DNA from: Armatimonadota bacterium
Lineage (GTDB): Bacteria > Armatimonadota > UBA5829
DNA length: 50,744 nt
Direction of reading: 5' to 3'
Assembly: GCA_026392045.1 (NCBI GenBank)
Contig: JAPLCU010000035.1
Span: 1 to 50,744 of the forward strand
Below, in pieces: positions 8,321-16,805 of the stretch. The translations under genes and the position numbers were made by a program. The notes beneath the pieces are model-generated. The model had not been told where the DNA came from, did no database searches, and saw only the letters and a list, made by a program, of their open reading frames with translations. The first letter of the stretch is position 1. Each line of letters starts with the position of its first letter.

Positions 8321-9439
8321 ATGAGTATGGAGCAGCCAACCTCAATACTTGATGACCTTGTGCGAATGCAAGAGCTGGACACGAGGAACATGCTTCGGCT
8401 GATAAATGAACTGCCGGAGCAGTGCGAGACCGCGCTTGGAATTGGGCGCAGTATCGTACCGGGCGAATCCATCGAACCACCCAGTCTGGTCTTTGTGTCC
8501 GGAGTGGGCGATTCGGGAACATCCGCGAATATGGCAGTGGCAGCTGTAAGCGAATTTGTTGACCTGCCTGTGATCAGCGATCACGGCGGTCCTCTGCCAA
8601 GGTATGTTGGGGAGAATGCCCTGGTTTTTTTGCTGGATTATACAGGCAAAAGTAAGTCCTCTTTACGTATTTACAAAGAAGCAAAGCGGCGCGGGGCAAA
8701 GGTGGTTTGCATCACCAGCGGCGGCCCGCTGCGCGAGATGGTTGTAAAAGATGGTGGGCTTATCGTGCGGATTCCGCCCGGTCAGCCCGTCAGAACGGCC
8801 TTCGGTTATATGTTTGTACCGGCTGTAGCGCTGTTTGAGCAGTTCGGATTGGCCCAAGGGCTCATAGAGAAGCTTTCGTATGGCATCAGGCATATGAAAA
8901 ACGTGCGCGAGATGCTTAGATACGAAAACCCGACCGCGCGCAACGTCGCCAAGCAGATCGCGCTTAGTCTGACTAAAAAGCTCGCAATAATATGCGGCGC
9001 TCAGGACTATAGAAATGCTATAGCTAGCCGATGGAAGAGCCAGATTAACGCGAACAGCAAGAAACCCGTCATGCTCAGCTATTTCCCCGATTTCGCAGAA
9101 GGGGAGATATCCGGCTGGGAGGGCGTCAAACACATGAAATCCGACGTCGTTATTGTCCTGCTGAAAGACCGCAGCGACCGCACTGAAATCCCTGCCTATA
9201 TGGACGCAGCGGCACATGTGCTGGGAGATTTCAATGTAATTGATGCGGAAATGAAGGGCTCTACCACAATAGAGAAACTCCTCTACGGGGTTTATCTAGC
9301 CGATTATGTTAGTTATTACAAGGCGCTTTCGGAAGGAACTGACCCGACAACTACGGATTATGTATCTCAAGTAGAAGCATTCCTGACGGGTGAGCCTATC
9401 GAAGAAAAGACGCCTGATGTGGATGTGTCCGGTGAATAG
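8321..9439 (+). CDS. SIS-domain bifunctional phosphoglucose/phosphomannose isomerase-type protein
   Basis: Two SIS domains in tandem; the overall layout matches the bifunctional PGI/PMI family, which interconverts glucose-6-P or mannose-6-P with fructose-6-P. Seen: the N-terminal LDDLVRMQELDTRNMLRLI motif, a first SIS with SGVGDSGTSANM and SGGPLREM, a second SIS from about residue 220 (KLAIICGAQDYRNAIASRWK), the AEGEISGWEG loop where the family carries its catalytic Glu, and the C-terminal EKLLYGVYLADYVSYYKAL helix. Start ATG 8321 follows GGGGGG and matches family N-termini; the longer in-frame ATG at 8255 has no SD. 372 residues. It lies downstream of rpsR and may share its transcript, ending at the 9463 terminator. 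Confidence 0.82.
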   Translation: MSMEQPTSILDDLVRMQELDTRNMLRLINELPEQCETALGIGRSIVPGESIEPPSLVFVSGVGDSGTSANMAVAAVSEFVDLPVISDHGGPLPRYVGENALVFLLDYTGKSKSSLRIYKEAKRRGAKVVCITSGGPLREMVVKDGGLIVRIPPGQPVRTAFGYMFVPAVALFEQFGLAQGLIEKLSYGIRHMKNVREMLRYENPTARNVAKQIALSLTKKLAIICGAQDYRNAIASRWKSQINANSKKPVMLSYFPDFAEGEISGWEGVKHMKSDVVIVLLKDRSDRTEIPAYMDAAAHVLGDFNVIDAEMKGSTTIEKLLYGVYLADYVSYYKALSEGTDPTTTDYVSQVEAFLTGEPIEEKTPDVDVSGE

Positions 9440-9462
9440 TATTTCTTGATCTTTAATAGTTT

Positions 9463-9500
9463 ACGCCCCTCTGGATATATTCGGAGGGGCGTTGTTTTTT
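9463..9500 (+). terminator. Rho-independent terminator after the isomerase gene
   Basis: Stem ACGCCCCTC / GAGGGGCGT (9463-9471 / 9484-9492) followed by TGTTTTTT. Confidence 0.92.
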
Positions 9501-9586
9501 CTATTGGTTACGGGCGGATCAGAGATCCTGCCCGAACACTCTTACATTACCCGAACACTCTTACAGTAAGAGAGAAAATGGCAAGA

Positions 9587-10528
9587 CTAGCGGACTAGGC
9601 GAATACCGAAGAAGCTGTTACTGCCGTTTGGGATGTTGCCCATGCGGTAGCTGCAACGAGAGTTGCTGTCGGCGCCGTACCAACCAGCGCCCCGCAACAC
9701 ATGAAAGCCACCGCCCACACTTGTGGTTCCCTGTGGGTCGCTTGTAGGGCTTTGATAATAGTAATTGTCTCCATACCTGTCCTTGCACCATTCCCACACA
9801 TTACCAGCCATGTTCAGGCATCCAGACGGACTTGCGCCACTCGGGTAACTGCCCACCAGAGCAGTCTGATAACGCTGATATCCTCCACCAGCGGAGTTGT
9901 GGTCATTGTAGTTATTGCACTTTTCTGCATCCCAAACATCACCCCATGGATAGATGTTGGCATGAGTTCCTGTCCAGCTCGCAGCCCGTTCCCACTGGGC
10001 CTCAGTAGGCAGATGACCTCCAGCCCAATTGCAGAACGCCTCCGCCTCATGATAGGTCACGCCTACTACGGGGTGGTTATCTGTTTGGGTGAAAGTCTGA
10101 CCAGTTGTCCATGTCTGTGCAGCAGTCCAATAAGACGGCTCGGTGCGGCTATTGCTTACTTTCCAAGACCAACCCGCAGTAGACCAGTAGGACTGAGTGG
10201 AATACCCGCCAGCTTTCATAAACTCACGGTATTGCCCACGGGTTATTTCATACTTGCCTATAGAGTAGGCTGAAAGAGTGACTGAGTGCTGAGGGTGCTC
10301 ATTTTCAAGATGAGTTGCGGCAAAGCTCTTAGGCGTTCCCATCAGGAAAGAACCAGCGGGGATATTGATCATCTCTATCTTCGTCGAGGACAGTGCCAGC
10401 ACGGGCTTGACAGGCGACTTTGGCGATGCCTTTGTAGTGCTGGATATAGCCGCATAACCCACCCCGCACAAAGCCACCATCGACAGCGCAACAACAAAAT
10501 CAACTGCTATTCTTATACGTTTGCTCAA
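9587..10528 (-). CDS. Exported SUMF1/FGE-sulfatase-domain protein
   Basis: Signal peptide or anchor at residues 1-28 (VVALSMVALCGVGYA), then a formylglycine-generating-enzyme-like domain (about 50-313). Family landmarks: IPAGSFLMGT, EYEITRGQYREF-type segment, PVVGVTYHEAEAFCNWAGGHLPTEAQWERAA, YPWGD, NMAGNVWEW, HVLRGAGW and a final FFGIRLVR. The C-terminal region has a single SRCSYR Cys where true FGEs use a Cys pair, so it is more likely a substrate- or ligand-binding relative than a sulfatase maturase; no sulfatase gene is nearby. Both gene ends are flanked by GGGCGGATCAGAGATCC repeats. Confidence 0.85.
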   Translation of the reverse strand: MSKRIRIAVDFVVALSMVALCGVGYAAISSTTKASPKSPVKPVLALSSTKIEMINIPAGSFLMGTPKSFAATHLENEHPQHSVTLSAYSIGKYEITRGQYREFMKAGGYSTQSYWSTAGWSWKVSNSRTEPSYWTAAQTWTTGQTFTQTDNHPVVGVTYHEAEAFCNWAGGHLPTEAQWERAASWTGTHANIYPWGDVWDAEKCNNYNDHNSAGGGYQRYQTALVGSYPSGASPSGCLNMAGNVWEWCKDRYGDNYYYQSPTSDPQGTTSVGGGFHVLRGAGWYGADSNSRCSYRMGNIPNGSNSFFGIRLVR

Positions 10529-10717
10529 TTCTTGACCTCCTCAATATGCAGCAAGCATTTGACGCAAGCTTGCTATACGGCATTATAGCACAGCGCACCA
10601 GATAAAACACAGCATTATAAATACTTTTTTCTATACCGCACTTAATGGATTGGAGACCAAAGATTATGACATGGGCGGATCAGAGATCCCGCCCGAACAC
10701 AATTGGGTTACAGAATG
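10529..10717. repeat. Gap with GGGCGGATCAGAGATCC repeat
   Basis: Contains one copy (about 10674-10702) of a short palindromic repeat with the ends CGGGC/GCCCG. Related copies lie at 9511-9538, 26128-26157 and 22286-22310. No gene. Confidence 0.6.
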
Positions 10718-12862
10718 CTATTTTTCTGCTGATGCCGTCGGCTCTGCCTGGGCTTCTTCGCCCTCTTCGGCTTTGCCGCGAAATTTGACATAATCGCACT
10801 CGGGGTTGGTGCATTTATAGCCGCTGAGTTTCCCTCTGAAGCGACGTTCGCCGAGTAGGCTGTTGCATTTCGGGCACTTTTTATTGGTAGGTTTGTTCCA
10901 CGAAACCCAAGCGCACTCGGGATAGCGATTGCAGCTGTAGAAGACCTTTCTCTTCTTGGACATCTTCTCCACGATGTCCCCTTCGCCGCACAACGGACAC
11001 TTAACATCGATTGGTTTGGTAAGCGGCGCAGTGGTTTTGCACTCCGGGTAACCTGCGCAGCCCAGGAATTCGCCGAATTTGCCTTCACGAATAAGCATCT
11101 TCTTGCCGCAGTTCGGGCAAACCTGATCGCTTTCCTTGGGCTCGATCTTGACGCGCTCCATGTTCTCCTGCGCAGCCTCGAGGTCTTTCTCGAACGGGCC
11201 ATAAAACTCGCTCAGGAGCTTGACCCAATCGAGCTTGCCTTCCTCGACGTTGTCGAGCTTGGTTTCAACGCCTGCCGTGAACTCAGCGTCCATGATGACC
11301 GGGAAATGTTTGACCAGCTGGTCAGTAACTATAAAGCCGAGTTCAGTCGGGTAGAATTTGCGTTCCATAATCTCAACATACTTACGATCCTGTATAGTGG
11401 AGATAATAGCGGCATACGTGCTCGGCCTGCCGATGCCTTTTTCTTCCAAAGCTCTCACCAGGGTGGCCTCGCTGAATCTTGGCGGCGGCTCGGTGAAATG
11501 CTGATCGGGTTTGAGCTCTTTAAGGTCCAGCTGCTGGCCTTCCTTAAGCGGCGGCAACGGCGGCAGCTCTTCATCGGCCACCAATTTGTCGTCGTCCTTG
11601 CCCTCCGTGTAAACTTTCATAAATCCCTGGAACTTGACCGTGGAACCGGTGGCCCTGAAAAGAAGGCCTTTGGCTTCGATATCCATCGAGACAACATCAA
11701 AAACCGCCTGCGACATTTGGCTCGCCATAAAGCGCTGCCATATCAGCCGATAGAGCCCATACTGGTCACCAGAAAGAAAATGCTTGATCTCATCGGGATG
11801 GCGGAATACGGAAGTCGGGCGAATCGCTTCGTGAGCGTCCTGAGCGCCTTTCTTCTGAGCCAACTGCCTGGCATTCTCGGGCATATAGGAGGCGCCGTAT
11901 TGCTTGGTGATATATTCGCGGGCTTCGTCCTGCGCTTCCTTTGCCACGCGCGTTGAATCGGTTCGCATATAGGTAATAAGACCGACAGCGCCGGCTTCAC
12001 CTATCTCGATACCTTCATAAAGCTGCTGCGCAACAGTCATGGTGCGGCGGGCTCCGAAATTGAACTTTCGCGAAGCCTCCTGCTGCAGCGTGCTTGTGAT
12101 AAACGGCGGCGACGGGTTGCGCTTTTTTTCGTTTTTTCGGATGTTCTTTACTATATAATCCGCGCCCTCAAGCGCGCTCAGAAGTTCATCAGCTTCTTTG
12201 CCATTGTGTATTTCCAGCTTTTCGCCGTTGCGCGAAAATAGCTTGGCATCGAAAAGATGGAGTTTGTCTTTTGGCGTCAGCGTGGCCGTAATCGACCAAT
12301 ACTCAACCGGTACAAATGCCAGTATTTCGCGTTCGCGGTCGCATATCAGCCTCACCGAAACAGATTGCACTCTGCCCGCACTCAGGTTGCGTTTAACCTT
12401 GCGCCAAAGCAACGGACTCAGCTTGTAACCCACAAGCCTGTCCAATACCCGGCGCGCCTGCTGGGCGTTCACAAGGTCGATATTGATGTCATGAGCGTTT
12501 TTCAGAGCTTCCAGCACGGCAGTTTTGGTGATCTCATTAAACTGTATGCGCCGCGCATTATCAAGATTCAAAGCCTCTCTGAGGTGCCATGCAATAGCCT
12601 CTCCCTCGCGGTCAGGGTCCGAAGCAAGGTACACGATGTCTGCTTTACCTGCAGCAGCCTTTAGCTTCTTGATGACGTCTTTTCTTTCGGGTATCGAGAC
12701 ATATTGAGGCTCGAAGCTATTCTCGACTTCCACGCCAAGCTTGCTCTTCGGCAGGTCACGAACGTGGCCCATGCTGGCCTCGATCATGAAATCGGCTCCT
12801 AGAAAGTTCTTCAGAGTCTTTATTTTTGCGGGGCTCTCAACTATAATAAGCGATTTCGCCAT
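10718..12862 (-). CDS. topA: DNA topoisomerase I (type IA)
   Basis: Relaxes negatively supercoiled DNA by a single-strand break through a 5'-phosphotyrosine. 714 residues. The N-terminal TOPRIM domain has LIIVESPAKIKTL and the metal site SDPDREGEAIAWH. The active-site Tyr is at about residue 298 in GLITYMRTDSTRV, and RPSTYAAIISTIQDR follows. The C-terminus carries three four-Cys zinc ribbons (CPNCGKK...CAGYPEC, CPLCGEG...CNRYPEC, CPKCNSL...CTNPEC) and an acidic Glu/Ala tail. ATG 12862 is preceded by AAAAGG. No partner gene (such as dprA) is adjacent. Confidence 0.97.
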   Translation of the reverse strand: MAKSLIIVESPAKIKTLKNFLGADFMIEASMGHVRDLPKSKLGVEVENSFEPQYVSIPERKDVIKKLKAAAGKADIVYLASDPDREGEAIAWHLREALNLDNARRIQFNEITKTAVLEALKNAHDINIDLVNAQQARRVLDRLVGYKLSPLLWRKVKRNLSAGRVQSVSVRLICDREREILAFVPVEYWSITATLTPKDKLHLFDAKLFSRNGEKLEIHNGKEADELLSALEGADYIVKNIRKNEKKRNPSPPFITSTLQQEASRKFNFGARRTMTVAQQLYEGIEIGEAGAVGLITYMRTDSTRVAKEAQDEAREYITKQYGASYMPENARQLAQKKGAQDAHEAIRPTSVFRHPDEIKHFLSGDQYGLYRLIWQRFMASQMSQAVFDVVSMDIEAKGLLFRATGSTVKFQGFMKVYTEGKDDDKLVADEELPPLPPLKEGQQLDLKELKPDQHFTEPPPRFSEATLVRALEEKGIGRPSTYAAIISTIQDRKYVEIMERKFYPTELGFIVTDQLVKHFPVIMDAEFTAGVETKLDNVEEGKLDWVKLLSEFYGPFEKDLEAAQENMERVKIEPKESDQVCPNCGKKMLIREGKFGEFLGCAGYPECKTTAPLTKPIDVKCPLCGEGDIVEKMSKKRKVFYSCNRYPECAWVSWNKPTNKKCPKCNSLLGERRFRGKLSGYKCTNPECDYVKFRGKAEEGEEAQAEPTASAEK

Positions 12863-13139
12863 GTTACTTACCTTTTCTGTATTTCCATTACATTATATAT
12901 ATTTGCCCACCACAAGCTCGCAAGCTGATGTGCTTCGTGCTCAAACGCTGCTTCACAAAGCGCTTCGTGCAAGGGGAGTGGCACGGTGAAGGATAATAAC
13001 ACAACGGCGGGAAGCTGTCAATGGGGTGTCCCAAATTGACTGTAGAAAATGCTATCAAGGTTTGTTTCGGGATTTCCACTGCGCTCAAATCCCGAAATAC
13101 CACAGCCTGTCAAATCCCGAAATACCACACAACCACAGT
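12863..13139. repeat. Gap with repeated CAAATCCCGAAATACCACA words
   Basis: No gene. Two to three copies of an AAATCCCGAAATACC word (about 13085-13130) belong to the TTTCGGGATTT family also at 33908, 16660-16740 and 41128. A GCTTCGTGC word is repeated near 12930-12970. Confidence 0.5.
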
Positions 13140-14063
13140 TTATTTGCAGCCGCAGCAGCAGCATTCGCCGCCGCCTTTGTTGCCTTTTGCGGCTTCGGCT
13201 ATTGCCCGGATGTGCTCGGGAGTAGTGCCGCAGCAGCCTCCGATGATGTTCGCGCCCGCAGCTATCAGTTCTTGGACCTTCGCGGCCATGTCCTGCGGGG
13301 TGTCTTTGAAGACGGTCTTGCCATTCTCAAGGACAGGCGCTCCGGCATTCGCTTGAATCATAATCGGCGTGTTTGGAACCGCTGCACGAATCTGCCTGGT
13401 GATTTCTATCATATTATCGATGCCGCTGCCGCAGTTCGCGCCAACTATGTCCGCGCCAGCCTCAACCGAAGCCAAGGCGGCGGCTTTCGGGGTGACACCC
13501 ATCATCGTACGGAAGCCCCTTGCGCCCGGTTCGAATGTGAATGTGGCGATGATTGTGAGCTTGGTGTTTTCTTTTGCGGCTTTGATTGCCTGCACGGCTT
13601 CGGCGACCGATGACATGGTTTCTATGCAAACCGCATCCGCTCCGCCTTCTTCCAGCGCCATGGCCTGCTCCTTGAAAGCATCGTAAAGGGCCTCAGGAGA
13701 AGCCATACCGCCTTCGTCCTCTATTATCTGGCCGGTGGGACCAACGGAAGCTGCGACGCAGCCTTTATCGCCCATTGCTTCCCTGGCGAGTTTAGCGGCG
13801 GCAATGTTGAATTCGATGACTTTATCTTCGAGGCCAAACTCTTTTTGCTTATAGCTTGTTCCACCTAATGAATTTGTCTCGATTATGTCGCTGCCAGCCG
13901 CGATGTAAGCTTCGGTGACGCTTTTTACGGCGTCCGGGTGCGAAACACACCAAGCCTCAGGCGACTCGCCCGGCGCCAAGCCTTTTGCCTGCAAGAACGT
14001 GCCCATGGCGCCGTCTGAAATGAGAATCTCACCCGCTGCAAGTCTTTCCAGTAAGCTTTTCAA
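13140..14063 (-). CDS. Homocysteine S-methyltransferase (MetH N-terminal-like), Cys-rich tail
   Basis: Single-domain TIM barrel of the homocysteine/betaine S-methyltransferase family, equal to the first module of cobalamin-dependent MetH. It would transfer a methyl group from an unknown donor to homocysteine or a similar thiol. Seen: ISDGAMGTFLQAKGL, ETNSLGGT, SVGPTGQ, and the zinc ligands Cys in GANCGSG and the Cys pair in GGCCGTTPEH. TTG 14063 is the start because GGAGG lies 7 nt before it. The 307-residue protein ends in GGECCCCGCK, five cysteines in ten residues, which the family does not need. No cobalamin or folate module is fused or adjacent. Confidence 0.85.
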   Translation of the reverse strand: MKSLLERLAAGEILISDGAMGTFLQAKGLAPGESPEAWCVSHPDAVKSVTEAYIAAGSDIIETNSLGGTSYKQKEFGLEDKVIEFNIAAAKLAREAMGDKGCVAASVGPTGQIIEDEGGMASPEALYDAFKEQAMALEEGGADAVCIETMSSVAEAVQAIKAAKENTKLTIIATFTFEPGARGFRTMMGVTPKAAALASVEAGADIVGANCGSGIDNMIEITRQIRAAVPNTPIMIQANAGAPVLENGKTVFKDTPQDMAAKVQELIAAGANIIGGCCGTTPEHIRAIAEAAKGNKGGGECCCCGCK

Positions 14064-14211
14064 GTTAAAACCTCCGGTTTTAGTATTTAAGTTTTAAGTT
14101 GTAAGTAATAAGTAGCTATCAGCAATCAGCTGTCAGCTTTCAGCAAAAATCAGGTTTGTGCGGACGGATTTGAAATCCATTTCGCGTTTTCGGCATTTCG
14201 CGATTAATAAT

Positions 14212-14880
14212 TTAGAGAACCCCCACCGCATCGAGCCATGCTTTTGCAATCAGGCCGTGGCCTGCGAGGGTTGGGTGGACACCGTCTGCTGCCCAGAAAG
14301 CCGGTTCGCGCTTTGCCGATGCCTGGGCGAAGATGCCATCCATCGGAATTAGGGTGGCATCGAACTCGCGGGCGAGCGCGCGCACTACGTGGATCTTCGG
14401 GTCAATATCTTCGCGCCATTCGTTGCGGTCGTCAGGAACTGGCAGCACAAACGGCTCCATCAGAATAATGCCCGCTTCGGTGGCCTCGACTGTGCGCGTG
14501 AGGATATCGTGATAATTGTCCTCAAACTCGGCGACGGAGGTGGCGTCGTTGCTGTCATAGCGCCGCCAGACATCGTTTATGCCAATAAGAATCGTGATCA
14601 GATCAGGCTGAATCACGATGCAGTCCTCATTCCAACGGGCTCGGAGGTCTTTGGTGCGGTCGCCGCCGATACCGCGGTTCATAAATTCCACCGGCAGCTC
14701 AGGGCGCTTCGCCAAATATTGGGCAGCGATAAGCATTGGGTAGCCTGCGCCGAGGCTGTAAGGGTCCTCGCGGTCTCGGTCGCAATCCGTGATGCTGTCT
14801 CCCTGGAATAGGATTATGCTATTGCCATGGCCTTCGCAGCCGCAGTCGCATTCGTTATCTTGGTCGTGTTCGTGTGACAT
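14212..14880 (-). CDS. SGNH/GDSL-family hydrolase with Cys/His-rich N-terminus
   Basis: Esterase or lipase-like SGNH hydrolase (222 residues), substrate unknown. Block I is ILFQGDSITD (nucleophile Ser), block II Gly in NRGIGGDRT, block III Asn in ILIGINDVW, block V Asp-His in DGVHPTLAGH. There is no signal peptide. The first 20 residues are Cys/His/Asp-rich (NECDCGCEGHG), an unusual addition that could bind metal. GAGG lies 8 nt before ATG 14880. Gene order suggests co-transcription with the methyltransferase, whose C-terminus is also Cys-rich. Confidence 0.87.
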   Translation of the reverse strand: MSHEHDQDNECDCGCEGHGNSIILFQGDSITDCDRDREDPYSLGAGYPMLIAAQYLAKRPELPVEFMNRGIGGDRTKDLRARWNEDCIVIQPDLITILIGINDVWRRYDSNDATSVAEFEDNYHDILTRTVEATEAGIILMEPFVLPVPDDRNEWREDIDPKIHVVRALAREFDATLIPMDGIFAQASAKREPAFWAADGVHPTLAGHGLIAKAWLDAVGVL

Positions 14881-15047
14881 TAGTTTACCTCGTTTTGAAT
14901 CATTTTCTGATAGTAATCATACCATCAGAGCATCATAGCAATCAAACTGCTTTGGATGCCATCAACAATTTACAATTATTTCGGAAACCCTTTTCCCGAA
15001 ATCTTCGTGCATGTATCGGTATAATGAAAGGGGTTTCCCGATACAAC

Positions 15048-15193
15048 AAAACCTTGCCGAGGTGAAACAGACTGTGCTAGAGTTTCGTGATAACTACAAC
15101 CGCTTTTGGCGGCTGGAAAAGCTGGGCTTCATCACGCCGCTAGAAGCCCGGCGGCGCTACGAACACGAGCGCTTACAACCAGTAGCGGCATAA
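15048..15193 (+). pseudogene. Transposase C-terminal remnant
   Basis: About 48 codons match the last part of an integrase-core (IS3-like) transposase: the pattern LAEVKQTVLEFRDNYNRFW, then LEKLGFITPLEARRRYE, is the usual end of such proteins. The 5' side is a TCGGGAAACCCTTTTCCCGA repeat, so the catalytic core is missing. An ATG at 15011 is in frame but falls inside the repeat. Marks past insertion and deletion at the left edge of a scrambled patch. Confidence 0.65.
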
Positions 15194-15246
15194 TGCAAAA
15201 CCGTGTCCAGACAACCGGGTGCGGTGCATTGAAAGGAGATATACAC

Positions 15247-15597
15247 ATGAGCCCTTACGTAGAAGATCCTTCATCAGGTGAAAGATCTGCCTTGACAATG
15301 TTGGTGATCATCCTGGTGGTGATCATCGCCATCCTAATGATCGGCTACTTGGCCTGGTGGGCTCCGAGCCGGGAGAACACGGTTGTGGTACCGCAACCCA
15401 CTGTAACGACACCAGGGCCACAAGGGCCACAGGGTCCTGCAGGGTCTCCGGCCCCTTCGGCCCCCCAAGGTCCTCAGGGACCTTCCGGTACGCCGGGACC
15501 TTCCGGGCCGTCGGGTGCGTCTGGTCCTGCTGGACCTTCCGGAGCGGCAGGCACTTCGTCACCCGACTCTACTACACCACCCTCAGGCAGCCATTGA
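15247..15597 (+). CDS. Membrane-anchored collagen-like repeat protein
   Basis: 116 residues. One transmembrane helix (about 15-40, LTMLVIILVVIIAILMIGYLAWW), then a short stretch with VVVPQPTV, then Gly-x-y triplets rich in Pro and Ser (GPQGPQGPAG, GPSGPSGASGPAG) and a Ser/Thr/Pro end. Collagen-like triplets in bacteria form extended trimers, so it may project from the inner membrane. ATG 15247 follows AAAGGAGATATACAC, a very strong ribosome site. Sits in an accessory patch beside duplicated small membrane genes. Confidence 0.72.
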   Translation: MSPYVEDPSSGERSALTMLVIILVVIIAILMIGYLAWWAPSRENTVVVPQPTVTTPGPQGPQGPAGSPAPSAPQGPQGPSGTPGPSGPSGASGPAGPSGAAGTSSPDSTTPPSGSH

Positions 15598-15671
15598 GGC
15601 GCGTCCTGAGCACGAAACTGTTGGGGCAGCCGCCAGGCGCTGGCGGTAGTTGAACGTGAAATGCCGTGGTG

Positions 15672-15784
15672 GACACAATGGGATTGCCCGACCCGCCACG
15701 GCTCGACAAGAAAGCAAGGTTTCGGTTAGTTATTCGTTGCGGAAAGAGGTGACAAGAAATGATATGGACAATATTCGTGATTCT
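15672..15784 (+). repeat. Direct repeat copy A (upstream region and start of a small membrane gene)
   Basis: Matches 16252-16364 at an offset of 580 bp. The last 95 positions differ at six sites, all transitions. The repeat includes the ribosome site and the first nine codons of the downstream small membrane genes. Confidence 0.85.
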
Positions 15785-16097
15785 ACTGGTAGTCGCGGTG
15801 ATCGTGGCAGTCGGAGAGTTACTGACTGGCAGGAAAGACTATATGTCGGTCATAGCCGGACTAGTGTTTGGTTTGTTACTTCTTACAGCAGATTTGTATG
15901 GCTGGCAACATTATCAGCCCCAAATTGACACAAATAACAGTATGCTCGGCCAGTTAGCCATCGGCGTTGGGGGCAAAGCTGCGGCTCGTGAGGCCGAGAC
16001 GATTCGAGTGTACTACATAGGGTCGATAGTATCGGCTTTTCTTGGCGCGATAATGGTTTTGGGTTGCAGCATTGCCCTAGCGGTGCGAAAACGATAG
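15759..16097 (+). CDS. Small membrane protein, deletion derivative of the lmo0937-type neighbour
   Basis: 112 residues with three hydrophobic segments (about 2-20, 28-46, 85-108). Its first 9 codons equal those of the gene at 16339. The next stretch (VVAVIVAVGELLTG) aligns with the C-terminal half of that gene ([14 protein letters not shown]), so it looks like a copy with an in-frame deletion of 57 nt (19 codons). A different C-terminal extension (KDYMSVIAGLVFG... to RKR) then follows. AGAGGTG precedes ATG 15759. Function unknown. Confidence 0.6.
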   Translation: MIWTIFVILLVVAVIVAVGELLTGRKDYMSVIAGLVFGLLLLTADLYGWQHYQPQIDTNNSMLGQLAIGVGGKAAAREAETIRVYYIGSIVSAFLGAIMVLGCSIALAVRKR

Positions 16098-16112
16098 TCA
16101 GCGGAGTAACCA

Positions 16113-16256
16113 GTGCGTTCAGCAACAGAACCACAAATCCTAAATGGACGATATCGAATCGATTCTGAACTCGGTAGAGGTGGAATGGGGGTAGTCTATT
16201 GTGCCACAGATATGCAAATAGATCGTGTGGTCTCGGTCAAGATAGGCGAGGTACAC
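16113..16256 (+). pseudogene. Truncated Ser/Thr protein kinase N-terminus
   Basis: GTG 16113 starts a clear kinase N-lobe: [21 protein letters not shown] (Gly-rich loop), then VVSVKI with the position of the ATP-binding Lys. The kinase sequence stops at about 16250, exactly where repeat copy B begins, so the catalytic loop and C-lobe are gone. The reading frame runs on into the repeat without meaning. The truncation is explained by recombination that brought in the repeat. Confidence 0.75.
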
Positions 16257-16364
16257 GATGTGTTTGCCCGACCCACCACGGCTCGACGAGAGAGCAAGGT
16301 TTTGGTTAGTTGTTCGTTGCGGAAGGAGGTGACAAGAAATGATATGGACAATATTCGTGATTCT
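16252..16364 (+). repeat. Direct repeat copy B
   Basis: Second copy of the 113-bp repeat at 15672-15784. It abuts the truncated kinase and provides the ribosome site (GGAGGTGAC) and the first codons of the 48-residue membrane gene. Confidence 0.85.
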
Positions 16365-16485
16365 GGTTATCCTGTGGCTGCTGGGTCTGCTGGGCCACGT
16401 CGGCAACTTAATTCACATCGTACTGGTAATCGCGGTGATCGTGCTGATCTACAATCTGCTGACTAGTAGAAGAGGCGTATCTTAA
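16339..16485 (+). CDS. lmo0937-family small membrane protein
   Basis: 48 residues: [19 protein letters not shown], then [20 protein letters not shown] and LLTSRRGVS. Two hydrophobic helices separated by a Gly-His turn and ended by a basic tail match the small lmo0937 (DUF5670) family, whose role is unknown. GGAGGTGACAAGAA precedes the ATG. Parent-like version of the altered copy at 15759. Confidence 0.75.
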   Translation: MIWTIFVILVILWLLGLLGHVGNLIHIVLVIAVIVLIYNLLTSRRGVS

Positions 16486-16805
16486 GCTCTGCTGGATCAT
16501 AATCCGTTGTACTCATCGGAGTGTCACTCCGATGAGTGCGCCAACAGCGCGGGTAAATGGGGCTGACCAGGATTTTGGTGTTTCAGAAAGCTTGTTCCCG
16601 AAACGAACTGACCTTTGGACTTGAGAGAAAACTGCCGTCACTTTTTGCCACCACCCATTTGCGGTGTATCGGGACTTCAGTCCCGATACCAAAAAGCGCT
16701 ATAGTACAGTCTGTTTAGGGATGAAGTCCCGAAATACTTAAGTTACCATTTGGGAAGCGTTGGGATAGCTCGGCGAGGCATCTTTCGGCCTTTTCACGTT
16801 TATTG
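16486..16805. other. Gap with a perfect 12-bp hairpin and TCGGGA repeats
   Basis: No gene. A perfect 12-bp inverted repeat with a 3-nt loop (16511-16537, ACTCATCGGAGT arm) starts 25 bp after the small membrane gene but lacks a T tract. Further on are TTTCGGGA/TCCCGAAA family words (16580-16740). Confidence 0.6.

Noticed and set aside
9587-10528. True sulfatase-activating FGE
   Set aside because: The paired active-site cysteines are not both present and no sulfatase gene is near.
15011-15193. A real 60-residue gene
   Set aside because: The in-frame ATG lies in a repeat and the rest matches only the end of a transposase, so it is listed as a remnant.
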